In this document: positions 48,941 to 59,937 of the stretch, piece after piece
Numbering within the stretch: the stretch's first letter is position 1
Layout: each line of letters starts with the position of its first letter
NCBI GenBank assembly: GCA_027186245.1
Contig: CP114486.1
Coordinates: forward strand, 3,472,001-3,536,000
Source: Coriaria nepalensis
Taxonomy: Eukaryota > Streptophyta > Magnoliopsida > Cucurbitales > Coriariaceae
Direction: 5' to 3'
DNA length: 64,000 nt
Notes under the pieces: generated by a model
Database searches by the model: none
What the model saw: only the letters and a program-made list of their open reading frames with translations
What the model was told of the DNA's origin: nothing
Position numbers and translations under genes: made by a program

Positions 48941-51776
48941 ATGTCGCTCTCACTGCGAACTCCGCCTTCTGCAACTCTGCCTTCGTCGTCCTCTCTGCAG
49001 GTCCTCTCTGTCTATCTGTTTCTCAGAGTACAAATTTACATGTATGTAGCTACAGCTGCTGGAGCTAGCTGACACTGTTATTGCTTATTGCATTTGGAAA
49101 GCAGGGAAGCTTGAGGTCCTCAGCTGGATCCAGAGCTTCCAGTATTATCTTCAACTTCAAGATATCCTTCTCTCCGATTCGTGTTACTTCTGATTTCTCC
49201 TCCTCCATTGACGCTGGTTCGTTCCTTTTTTTTCTCCATTTCTTCTCGTCTCTAGAGATCGCAACTTTCTGTTCTTTCCTTTCTGTAATTGTTTTAATAA
49301 CAATTTCAAGCCTCTTTCAGGTGCGACTACTGAATTGGACGCAGTGTCTAGCTTCAGTGAAATCGTTCCAGACATCGTCATTTTTGATGATTTCGAGAGG
49401 TATGCGGTGTTTTCAATTCGTTAAAATTACTGCATCTGAACTTTGATTTGAAGTTTTCTTGTAGATCCTAATGCTCTATTCGTTGCTAAGATATTTGTTA
49501 AAACTGGTTATGCCAGATTCAGAATTTCAGATACCATGCAATATCAATTACAATTGCATTGTCAAATTATTTCACAAATCCATTGTTATCTTTATTATAA
49601 AAAAAAAAAATTAGGAGTATTTATTGTTTTAAGTTTCTAACTACAGTCTTATGTGTTATTTGAAATTGTAGATTTCCTCCGACTGCAGCTACTGTCAGCT
49701 CTGCCCTGTTGTTGGGAATATGTGGCCTTCCTGATACCATATTTAGAGTGAGTATTTGTTATTGTTTATCAAACAAAACAGGGGATTGGCGTTAATTTGT
49801 ATTCTCCCTCGACTTTCATGTAGAATGCTATTGAGATGGCATTGGCAGATGGTGAGTGTTTTGACTTAGAGAACTCTGACTTGAAATTGTCATGTTTCGT
49901 TAACAAGGTTAGTTTTGTTACACATAATGGTTCCAAATGTGAATCCAGTTTTGAATTTTGATCAAAATTTTCATGGCTAGTTGACCATGTGTAGGCTCTA
50001 GTGAATGTCGGGTATGATTTGGCGAAGCTTGTCCCCGGTCAAGTTTCAACCGAGGTTGATGCACGTCTTGCTACGATGCACATGGAATTATAAGAAAGGT
50101 TTGGGTTTTTTCGTTTCGTTTTAAAATAATTGCATAAATTATCAGATTTTCCATCAATAATGCTTGCTGGTTTCTTTATCAGGAACCTGAATTTGTTGAT
50201 TCACCAAAACATGTAGGTACATGACCTGTTGAGGTTGTACAATGAAAATGATGTTCCTTCTGAGCGCTTGCTTTTTAAAATTCCAGCAACTTGGCCGGTT
50301 AGTATTGATCACAGATACGTTTATCATCAGGAATCTAAACAATCTTATTATAAGCTTACGATGTAATATTGGGATGGTTTTCATTATCTCTCTGAGGCTC
50401 ATGTTTTCTATTTTTGGTGTTGGGGGGTTGCTCCCAGAGAATTGAAGCCTCACGGTTATTGGAATCTGAGGGCATATGAACACATCTAACTTTCGTATAC
50501 AGGTGATTAATCTCAGTAAACAAGGATCATCTTTCATCCCATCTGTGAAGATCAAATTACGATATGTTCAGAAATATCTTCAGATTGTCTCTAATATAAT
50601 TATCAGAAATCTTTTAGTAATGATAATATCAATTATTTGATGGATACTAAGACTTTGTTAGGTAGTATTTCTGTTACTTGCAAGACATAACCATGTCGTT
50701 TATATATGATAATGCACGGACTATGGAAATGCATTCGTCCATCCTATGTTCTGTGATATTCAATCACTTGTAATTTTATTGTCACCTGCTAATCTTGTTG
50801 ACTAAAATTAAATTTTAGTATTCAGTATATTTAATCATTTATGGCTTGCAATCTTTTGTTAGCTTTGCTCAAGCTGCAGCTGCAGCACAAGCTGGGCCGT
50901 GTCAGGGTAGGCACTTACCTTTGTGAGTGATTTCCTTCATTTGCAAGCTGGATTCGCCATATCAATGGTGGTTATAACTCTTTTACAGGACTGGTCTCGC
51001 AATCATTCTGGGGACTCAGAGATAGAAGCTGCTATCAAAAGAGGAGAGGATCCTGGACTAGCTTTGGTCAGTTATGAGATACGTTGAATGTCTTATCCTA
51101 ATTTCACATTAACAGCATAACTCAGTAGTTAATATAATACCAACCATGTTGTAGGTGACAAAGGCTTATAGCTACATACGCAAATATGGACATAAATCAA
51201 AATTGATGGCAGCTGCGGTTAGGAACAAGCAGGATTTATTCAGTCTCTTGGGGTAAACACTCTAATTCCACTCCGATTACATGCTCCTGAAAATACAAGC
51301 ATCTAATTTTGACTTCTTCAACATTTAAAATCAGCTATTCTTATCGCATTCCACTTCTTGTTTAGGGTTGACTACATTATTGCACCAGTAAAAGTATTGC
51401 AGTCTCTCAAAGAATCCACCACTGCTCCTGATGATAAGTACTCTTTCATTAGGAGGCTATCCACTGAATCTGCTGCTAATTACAATTTCAGTGATGAAGA
51501 GGTTTGCCACTCTTTCTACATTTCTTATTCTTTATCACTGAAATTAATTTAGAGGCTCACTGCTTGATCTATAAGATATCTGGACAGAATACACCAATTA
51601 TATGACGTGGGATTACTCTTTATTGTCAGCTTAAAAGGTGGGACCAACTAAGCCTTGCATCGGCAATGGGTCCTGGAGCTATGCAGCTCCTGGCTAATGG
51701 ACTGGAAGGTTATACTAATCAAGCCAAGAGAGTCGAGAAACTATTCAGTAAGATCTGGCCACCTCCAAACGTTTGA
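48941..51776 (+). pseudogene. Plastid transaldolase pseudogene
   Basis: Thirteen exons of a plastid transaldolase (pentose-phosphate pathway; moves a dihydroxyacetone unit between sugar phosphates) are still recognisable with normal splice sites: 48941-49000, 49105-49216, 49321-49399, 49672-49747, 49824-49907, 49995-50098, 50217-50297, 50438-50502, 50863-50906, 50989-51066, 51155-51252, 51366-51501 and 51630-51776. Landmarks are SFSEIVPDIVIFDDFER, FPPTAATVSSALLLGICGL, LLFKIPATW, DWSRNHSGDSEIEAAIKRGE and YGHKSKLMAAAVRNKQDLFS. Three separate lesions break it. One base is missing near 50072 after DARLA. An in-frame TGA at 50477-50479 replaces a Gln codon before THLTFVY. About 26 bases are missing near 50894, removing the ASVIQIFV segment and shifting frame. 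The rest is well preserved, so decay is recent. The transit-peptide-like start MSLSLRTPPSATLPSSSS is intact. Confidence 0.9.
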
Positions 51777-52261
51777 AACTGGTTTTGTAAAAGTATGGAC
51801 TCTTCTTTCTCTGATTAATAATAAGATTCCTATGGAAAAAGCATTTCTATTTTTCTTTGGTACTAGCTTTGTTCTTGTAAACAGTGTTAATTAGTTTTCA
51901 AATCCTTTCCCAACCATGATGGACCAATGGATGTGCTTGCGCCCTCTTCTCTGCTTGATGCCTATTCTAGTATTTTGTTCCTTACGTGGGATTTATCACG
52001 TATCCGGTATCCACCAGATTGGAGTGGTGTACGAATCTGTTCATAAAAAGTTCTTCCGTGCCAGGTATATATCCCGAGCGAGGGAAAGAACTTGACCACT
52101 CTTCGGCTGCTCAAATTGGGACGACCCCGTTTGTTTTCATCTGTTGCTGGTGTTTTGCATTCATAGCAATCTTGACCACTCTTGAGTGTTCCCACTGAGT
52201 TGGATATCTTATATCCATCCAGCTCTTATCATATTCATCCCATCTCAGATTGCTAATGTGA
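51777..52261. other. Region 3' of the transaldolase pseudogene
   Basis: Open frames in both directions over 51960-52198 have no recognisable family. No gene or RNA supported. Confidence 0.4.
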
Positions 52262-52605
52262 AAGTGTGACTAATGTTGTATCAGGGCTTTAGAGTCATGC
52301 GCTTTAAGGTTTAATATGGGTTTTAGAGTATGAATATATATTCAAAACTAATATTATCTGCTTATAAAAAGGACATGTAGAAAACTTTGAGAGGGAGAAA
52401 AGAAGAAAAAGAAAATAATGAGATTCATAGAAAGAGAGGTTATGAGAAGATGCAGCACATGATCGAAGGAAGTCTGAACTAGTTAAAAATCTTATGTTTT
52501 TCTTACTTCTTTCTCTATTTTGAATTTACTGTTAATTTTTCGAATTCCAATATAATTACTCGATTAATTATTATTCGATTTCTTGAATACGTTATCGCCA
52601 CAGCA
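52262..52605 (+). mobile_element. Possible solo LTR (Copia-type)
   Basis: This block has an LTR-like layout: a TATA-like CTTATAAAAAGGACATG at about 52357, then a purine-rich stretch, a TTTCTTACTTCTTTCTC pyrimidine tract, and an end near TTGAATACGTTATCGCCACA. The last part resembles the ACGTTATCAGCACGA sequence common at the 3' end of plant Copia LTRs. No second copy, internal domain or target-site duplication was found, so the call is tentative. Confidence 0.3.
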
Positions 52606-53333
52606 AATACCAACTTCCAGTCCTTAACATGTTGCTAATAGATTCTAGATCTCTCTTGCTTGCGTTGACTCTAATTTGCTGGATGTTATCTCAGACTGGT
52701 CTCAAATCACAAATATTCTTTACCGTCTTGGTCCACAAAAAATGCACATGCTTATCTGAGAGAAAAACATGTGGTCTTAGAAGCATGTGGGAATGGGACA
52801 ACATGAATAATTCAGATCCACATTATTTAATGCAATTTCAACGACATTATTAGATGTGATTATAGTTTTTATTAGTTTTGTTTCCCCCTCAATTATGAGA
52901 CTTTGTGAAGAAGACGACAAATCACTCGCAGCCTCCAGAATTGGATTGAGCCAGCATATGCAAACGTGTCCAATCCTAATTATCTCCACCAAATATTTTA
53001 TTATAAGAAATTATATATATATATATAATATTAACAGCAAAGAAAATGCATTAAATACGTTTGGCGACAAAATCATATGAAACTTTATTTTCCAACACAT
53101 AAAATTTTTCTAACATTCATATACATAAAAACCGGTCCAACCACGTTTCCCAGTAAAAAGTAACTGAGTAAATATTTTCACTATATATAGCCGTAGGGAT
53201 TAGGAATTTTTCTTCCCCACATAATCTCCCTCTCATCTGCCTCTCTGTCTCTCTTTTCTCTCCTGCCAAACAGGAAAAAGCAACCAATTAAAGTCGAGAT
53301 ATAGCTTAATTTGTATGTTACCATTATATCCAT
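52606..53333. other. Upstream region of the invertase gene
   Basis: No gene recognised. A TATATATA at 53182-53189, about 150 bp before the start codon, is a plausible TATA box with a CT-rich leader behind it. A short TA run lies near 53013-53026. Confidence 0.45.
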
Positions 53334-56300
53334 ATGGTCATGAATTTTAGCCAGTACTTTTCCTCTTCTACTCCGATTCCTCATCATGATCGCGAGGATC
53401 CTCCACTTCCTTCCTCCTCCTACATTCCTCTCCCCCATGGAGGCGAGACCGCCGGAAATGATCCGGCCACGCCGCCACCAAAACAGGCCCTGCTGAGAAA
53501 TATCCTTCTGTGCATTTTCGGGCTTCTGATGCTCGGTTTGGTGGTCGCCATCGCCGGTAAAAATGGCCAGGTGGGCAATGCAGACGTGCAAACTGGATCA
53601 TCTTCTAAGTCAACATATCAGAATCCGATACCATCGGAGAACTTGGGCTCGGTATCGCGTGGGATCTCAGCCGGAGTATCGGAGAAGGCCAACTGGGAAT
53701 TTCTCCGGTCGAATAGTGCCCCGTATTTTCCATGGACAAATAGCATGCTGTCCTGGCAAAGAACATCTTTCCATTTCCAGCCTGAAAAGAATTGGATGAA
53801 TGGTTAATATATTTCTTTTTTACCCTTTTTCTTATTCTTCTTTCCTTAATTACCTCTTCACTTTGTTATGTAGTCCCGGACAGAACACGTGGTTGTTGGA
53901 ATTTTCTTAATGATAGTTGGTGGTTGGTCTTTGGTCGTAAAAGTGTTCCAACTTTACAAGGAAGCTAATCAATAATTTAGAAATACAAATCCCATACGCA
54001 TGTACATATTAGGAATTCTAATTACTGTTCATATTATTTTTCTTGTACTGAATTTCTCTTGTTTATGCTTTTTGCATGCAACCATCAATACATCCATTTG
54101 ATTGATTGGGGAATCTCCTTCACTGTACTTCAGATCCCAACGGTAAGAACATGTTTTTTTATTTTATTTTAATGAATTAATTGCCTAATCATGTTTTATT
54201 TCTTTACTAAATTTAGATAAAATTTAAATAAATCATCCAAAATTTGTTTAAATTTAATCTTTTTATCGTTTTCTTGAATTATTTTCAAATGACATGAAAA
54301 AAAAAAAAATTTGAAATAAGAGTTAGAATCCATGTAAATGATGTTTAAACTAGATTGATTCATAGTTAAAATAAAATATTTACAATACAATGGAGGAATA
54401 AGATCATATATATTTCAAGAACCAATCTTTTTTTTGGGTTTTAAATTGTACAACAGGTCCATTATTTTACAAGGGATGGTACCACTTCTTCTACCAGTAC
54501 AACCCAAACGGCGCCGTATGGGGGGACATAGTGTGGGGCCATGCTGTCTCGATCGATCTAATCCACTGGCTCCACTTGCCACTTGCCATGATTGCGGACC
54601 AATGGTACGACTCAGACGGCGTCTGGTCCGGTTCCGCCACCATCCTCCCCGACGGCCAAATCGTCATGCTCTACACCGGTTCCACCAACTCCGCCGTCCA
54701 GGTCCAGAATCTTGCTTACCCGGAAGACCCGTCGGACCCGCTACTCATCAACTGGGTCAAATATCCAGGCAACCCGGTCCTCACCCCGCCTCCAGGGATC
54801 CATTTCAAGGACTTCCGTGACCCGACAACCGCTTGGTTAACGTCCGAAGGGAAATGGAGGATCATAATCGGGTCAAAGGTGAATAAAACGGGCATTGCTT
54901 TGGTCTACGACACAAAAGATTTCAAGACTTACCAGCTTTTGAGTGGTGTCCTTCATGGTGTTCCTGGGACCGGGATGTGGGAATGTGTCGACTTTTTCCC
55001 TGTCTCGAAAGAAGGTGCAATTGGGCTGGACACTTCGGTCAATGGGCCTCAGGTGAAGCATGTAGTGAAGGCCAGCCTTGATGATGATAGACATGATTAC
55101 TATGCAATTGGGGATTATGATGATAAAACAGGTAAATGGGTCCCAGATGACCCGACGATTGATGTGGGTATTGGGTTAAGGTATGATTATGGGGTGTTTT
55201 ATGCGTCTAAGACCTTTTATGATCACAACAAGGGAAGGAGAATCTTGTGGGGTTGGATTGGAGAATCTGACAGCGAATTTGCTGACATCAAGAAGGGTTG
55301 GGCTTCTGTTCAGGTACTTGGACACCTAAATTATAAGATTAGTTACAACTTAGTGTACTCGCTTGAATGGTTATTCAGTTTATTCCCTGAAAAATCAAAA
55401 TGCAGTTTTTGAAAGTTGAATTTAACACTTACTAATGAGAGCTATGTGTAACTAATTAACTAATTATTGTTGTGTGGAATATAAAAATGGGAATGATTTT
55501 GGGGCAGAGCATTCCAAGAACAGTGGGATTGGACAAGAAGACAGGAACCCATTTACTACAATGGCCAGTTGACGAGGTGGAGAGTTTGAGACTAAGCAAC
55601 AACGCATTTGAAAAGGTTGAGGTCAAAGCAGGATCAATAGTGCCTCTTCACGTTGGAACAGCAACGCAGCTTGATATCTTGGCTGAGTTTGAGATAGACA
55701 GGGAAGTCTTGAAAAGCATGAAATCTGCAGAAAATGCACTAGGCAGCATAGAATTCAGCTGTGGAAACAGTAAAGGAGCGGCCGAACGTGGAGCTTTCGG
55801 GCCATTTGGTCTTCTTGTTCTTGCTGATGAAACCTTGTCCGAGCAGACTCCTGTTTATTTCTACATTGCTCAAGGGAATGATAGCAATTTTAAGACCTTC
55901 TTTTGCACTGATCAATCAAGGTAACTTTTGTCATAATCTGATAGATTCATTTGCTCTGATTTGGTTTAAATGCATTTTTAATACATGCCAATAATTCCTT
56001 GAAGGTCTTCTAAAGCGACCGATGTTAATAAGCAAATTTACGGCAGCTTGGTTCCAGTACTTGAAGGCGAAAAGCTTTCCGTAAGGATACTGGTGAGTTT
56101 TAAACAATTGAAGAGATGTTTATTAATATATATGTTAAGTGAAAACTAATTAGAAGGTTTTGAAGCTGATCATGGGGAATGATGTTGTATATGCAGGTGG
56201 ATCATTCAATAGTAGAAAGTTATAGTCAGGGTGGGAGAGTATGCATAACATCACGGGTATATCCGACAAAGGCCCTATATGGAGCGGCTCGGGTTTTTGT

Positions 56301-56418
56301 ATTTAACAATGCTACTGAAACTAGCATCACCGCTTCGATCAAAGTATGGCAGATGAATTCTGCATTTATACACCCATATGATGAGAACTATCACGTGAAC
56401 AAGAGAAGAAGAAATTGA
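53334..56418 (+). CDS. Vacuolar acid invertase (beta-fructofuranosidase, GH32)
   Basis: Hydrolyses sucrose to glucose and fructose in the vacuole, controlling sugar storage and cell expansion. Exons are 53334-53802, the 9-nt mini-exon 54134-54142, 54457-55313, 55508-55920, 56005-56092 and 56197-56418. They total 2058 nt, or 685 aa, in one frame. The N-terminal propeptide has a cytosolic tail and one membrane anchor at about residues 55-74 ([18 protein letters not shown]), typical of vacuolar forms. The catalytic NDPNG (D157) is encoded across the mini-exon. The second acid is in FRDP (about D281) and the acid/base in WECVDF (about E335); Val after Cys marks the vacuolar rather than cell-wall type. 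A start at 53340 (MNFSQYF) would give 683 aa. It lies directly downstream of the transaldolase relic in the same orientation. Confidence 0.96.
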
Positions 56419-58010
56419 TCGTGTTCTTCAATTTTTTTAGGCCTCTTGATTATTATACAGTGCGGTCACTATTTGATCAGTTGCAGTATGGAAAAATATG
56501 ATGCCTGTATATGGACTAATGCAGAATTGTTGCATTGATTTTTCTTCATGAATGCTGTATTATCAAAATTTTCATTGTTTTATAAAAATTGAAACAGCTG
56601 GAGTTGTTCCCATACACTTAGGACACTGTCCAGTAACCACTGGCTCTCTATTGCTGTTTAGGCTTGCTAATAAAGTTTAGACCTAGGCCAACTTTCAGAA
56701 ACACTGTTAACTACCCGATTCCGGGAAGTGTAAGAGTTTCGAACATGACGGTTTGTTTGCAGCATCCATAAGCTGTATAGATTGGATAATTAATTATATG
56801 ATCTACATTAAATATATGGTGATTATTCATCAAAATAATGGTAGAAGGTAGTCTCATAATTTTGTGATTACCTTTCCTTTGCAATTGGATCGATCGCAAG
56901 ACAAGACATACATTCATCTGTCTTTGGTCAACATTGACACTACAGCCGCTGCACAATATGTATCGTGAATGAGACAGAGATATGTACGTAACGAGCATTT
57001 TGTGAATGTCTTATGCATTCAAACGAGTAACAACAAGTAACACCATATACTAACAACAAGCATTGTTACTAACAAGTAACAAGTACTTTATGTGTGTAAC
57101 ATTCAAACGAGTCAATATGTGTTCCTCCTACTATTTTAAAACCTCTTGGGATTTCTGCTAATAGGTGCTAGGGCCTCTCTAAATTAAGTCTGTGATTTAT
57201 AAGATTTGGTGGAAAGTTGAGCTATTAGATGATATATGTCCCCCTATATGTCTCTCTAACCCGGATGAGCTAATGTGGCCGCTATGGAGGGAGGCTGTTT
57301 ACTAAGGTCAAGTTGGGTTACAGACACATCATCAAAAAGCAATATTTTCAGAAACAATACCAGATTTCAGCTCCTTCTAAACCTTCTACGTCCCAGTATA
57401 CAAAGGATGGTAATCTGAAATTTAATTTCTCGATAAAAATTATAACTCTTTTTAGAAGGTAGTTAATTTTTAATTTATTAAATATTAATTATTTAAAATA
57501 ATTAATAATATATAAATAAATTAAATATTAAAATAATATATTTAAATTTAATAATAAAATTTTAAATTCTAAAATAATACATTATACTTCTTATAGTTTT
57601 TATTCGCTATTTTATAACTTCATTTTACTTCATTCTTATTAAATTAATGTCCCTTAAATCTCTTATATATTATTAATATATTTTTATTTATTTAATTATA
57701 TTACTTATGTATTATATTAAATTAATTATATATTATATTGTTAATATTTTATTAATCATTTTTAAAATTTATTTTATTTAAAATTAGATAAATAATAAGT
57801 TCGATCTAGTATATTTATATTTTATAACTCATTCCATATCTCATCCTTATTTTTTACCCTTTAGACACAGACACGTATACATGGACCAACCCGTACCCAA
57901 TCTATGCCGGGCCGGCCCGTTCTGCCACGTCTAATCAACATTGGGGTTACAGAGTTTATTCATCATGAAGAAAATTCTCTCTTAGCAAAAAGTAACCCAA
58001 AAAGTAAATT
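56419..58010. other. Intergenic, 3' flank of the invertase gene
   Basis: The invertase 3' UTR lies at the start. A short duplicated CATTCAAACGAGT word occurs near 57017 and 57101, with ACAAGTAAC words between. The stretch from 57.4 to 57.85 kb is extremely AT-rich. No gene seen. Confidence 0.45.
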
Positions 58011-58925
58011 GTGACGCCACTTTTCTTGATTCTGGTTCTTTGGTTTGGTGTGGGGGATGTGGTTAGAAATCATCTTGGTTGCTTGTTAGGGATTGCAGGA
58101 AAGTCTTGTCTGGCTTCTTCAGTGGGAGTGGCTGAAGCTCTTACCCTTGGTGAAGGTATTCGGCTTGCTAGGGCTTTGGGTCTTAAAAAAGTTACCTTTG
58201 AGGGTGACTCAACTATGATATATGGGAATTCAGTGCTTGGGCGTGTTGTGTCAGATTAGCAAGCTGAAGCTGTGGTCTCTGAACTTAGGTCTTTGTTTCA
58301 TAGTTTTGATGATTCAAAACTCGTACAGATCAGGAGATCAGCAAATCGCGCCGCCGATTGGGTCGCGTCCAGTGCCAGGCGGGGGATGTGCCCTGATGCT
58401 CCACTTTTTTTTTTTTTTTTTGGTGATCTGGTGCTCTCTTCTTCTTCGCCGTCGGTGGAAAAAGATGCTGTGGGTATGGGCTGATTCTTCCTGTCCCTTT
58501 CTTTTTGGTCTTCATATTGTCAATTTAAAGAGCTTCATGGATCTCCATCTTGGTTTCACGGTTGGCATCTGATAGGGTTTCACTGTTCGAAGTTGGTTTT
58601 AGCTTGGATATGCTCTTGGGCGTTTAGTTTGGTCGAAGATGTGTCTGGTTTCTTGATTGGGTCAGCTTTGTCCCCCTCATTTTTCTCTTTCTTTTTGGGT
58701 TTTGGGCGTGCTTTGTTTTTTGCGGGGCCGGTGGATTGTGGTGGTTGTGGGCCTTTGCGGTGGTTGTTGGGCTGGTTTGAGTTGTGTTGTTTTCTTATTT
58801 TTCGAATTTTATTGTCGGTTTCATTTTTGTTTTTTTTTTCTTCTTTTTAGGTCGGAATTTGTTTTTACGAAATTATCCGCTTTTCTCTCGTAATAAAATC
58901 CATATTTTTTATATTAAAAAAAGAT
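58011..58925 (+). mobile_element. 5'-truncated LINE tail with RNase H-like relic
   Basis: The plus strand reads as the RNase H-like domain found at the end of plant non-LTR retrotransposon and RVT_3 proteins. One frame gives GVGDVVRNHLGCLLGIAGKS, then VAEALTLGEGIRLARALGLK and VTFEGDS. After a stop and a frame change it continues as LRSLFHSFDDSKLVQIRRSA and NRAADWVASSARRGMCPD. The sequence then runs GT-rich and ends at ATAAAATCC followed by an A-rich tract near 58913-58923, as expected for a LINE 3' end. RT and endonuclease are absent, so it is a 5'-truncated dead copy. Target-site duplications were not identified. Confidence 0.7.
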
Positions 58926-59311
58926 ACATATAATTTCACTTCATTATGAGCCCATTCATTTATCTCAAATGGGGAAGAACATCACCACTTTTGAAGTTAT
59001 GCTCGGAGAGTGTTTATAGGCCATATATTTTATATTTGGCGGATATAACTAATTAGTAGAAATGCAAATTCAAGATTATGTTATGATTAGACATTTTATA
59101 AACATTATTGATAGAAGACCTTAAATGATTAACTGATACTTAATTAAAAGCAGTAATTGAATTTCGAGGAAATTTAGAAGTTATATATAAATTATACATT
59201 AAGTATTAAGTAATATTCAAGCTTTCTAACAAGCTAAAATGCATTTGGACCTGATGATCATCCAGAAATCATATCAAGGCTAGCTGCCTCCATCCGAACT
59301 CGATCCAGTTG
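58926..59311. other. Intergenic, 3' side of the YABBY gene
   Basis: About 390 bp of AT-rich sequence that should include the YABBY 3' UTR on the minus strand. Nothing else recognised. Confidence 0.5.
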
Positions 59312-59457
59312 CTAATTAATGGGGGAGATACCCAAATGATTAGCTGAATTGAAAATTCCATCCCTCATAAGCATACCGTCCTCTCCTTCCTACACAAATC
59401 CATTACAAAAACCAAACAATAAACCATACAGCGCCTAGAACTTGTACAAATCATGAT

Positions 59458-59529
<72 letters not shown>

Positions 59530-59903
59530 TATTTATTTATATATAAATGAAGGATCAATCCTGATTAGTGCAGGGAATAGCTAAGTAGAGTACCTGGAGC
59601 ATAGTTGTCTTCTTGGCAGCAACCTGGTCAGGCATGAGACCAAAGTGAATGTGTGGGAAGTGAGCCCACTGCAACCCAACGTAGAAACAAAACATTGTAA
59701 ACAGCCTTATTTATCGGATTACAATATCTAAATAAATATTATTATATTATATGTAATACATTAAAAAGAAGTGAAATAAAACCCCTAATTAGTTCAATAT
59801 TACAGATTCGTATATATTATTACATTCTTAGCTGCGGCGCTAAAAGCTTCCCGGTGGGATATATCGGGATTCACAGCCTTGATGCGTTGGATCTCGTCCC
59901 TGA

Positions 59904-59937
<34 letters not shown>

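Noticed and set aside
51962..52198. Opposite-strand open frames after the transaldolase relic
   Set aside because: No domain or splice partner recognised; possible retroelement debris but not assignable.
54434..54840. Arg/Pro-rich frames overlapping the invertase catalytic exon
   Set aside because: They are shadows of the high-GC invertase exon in other frames.
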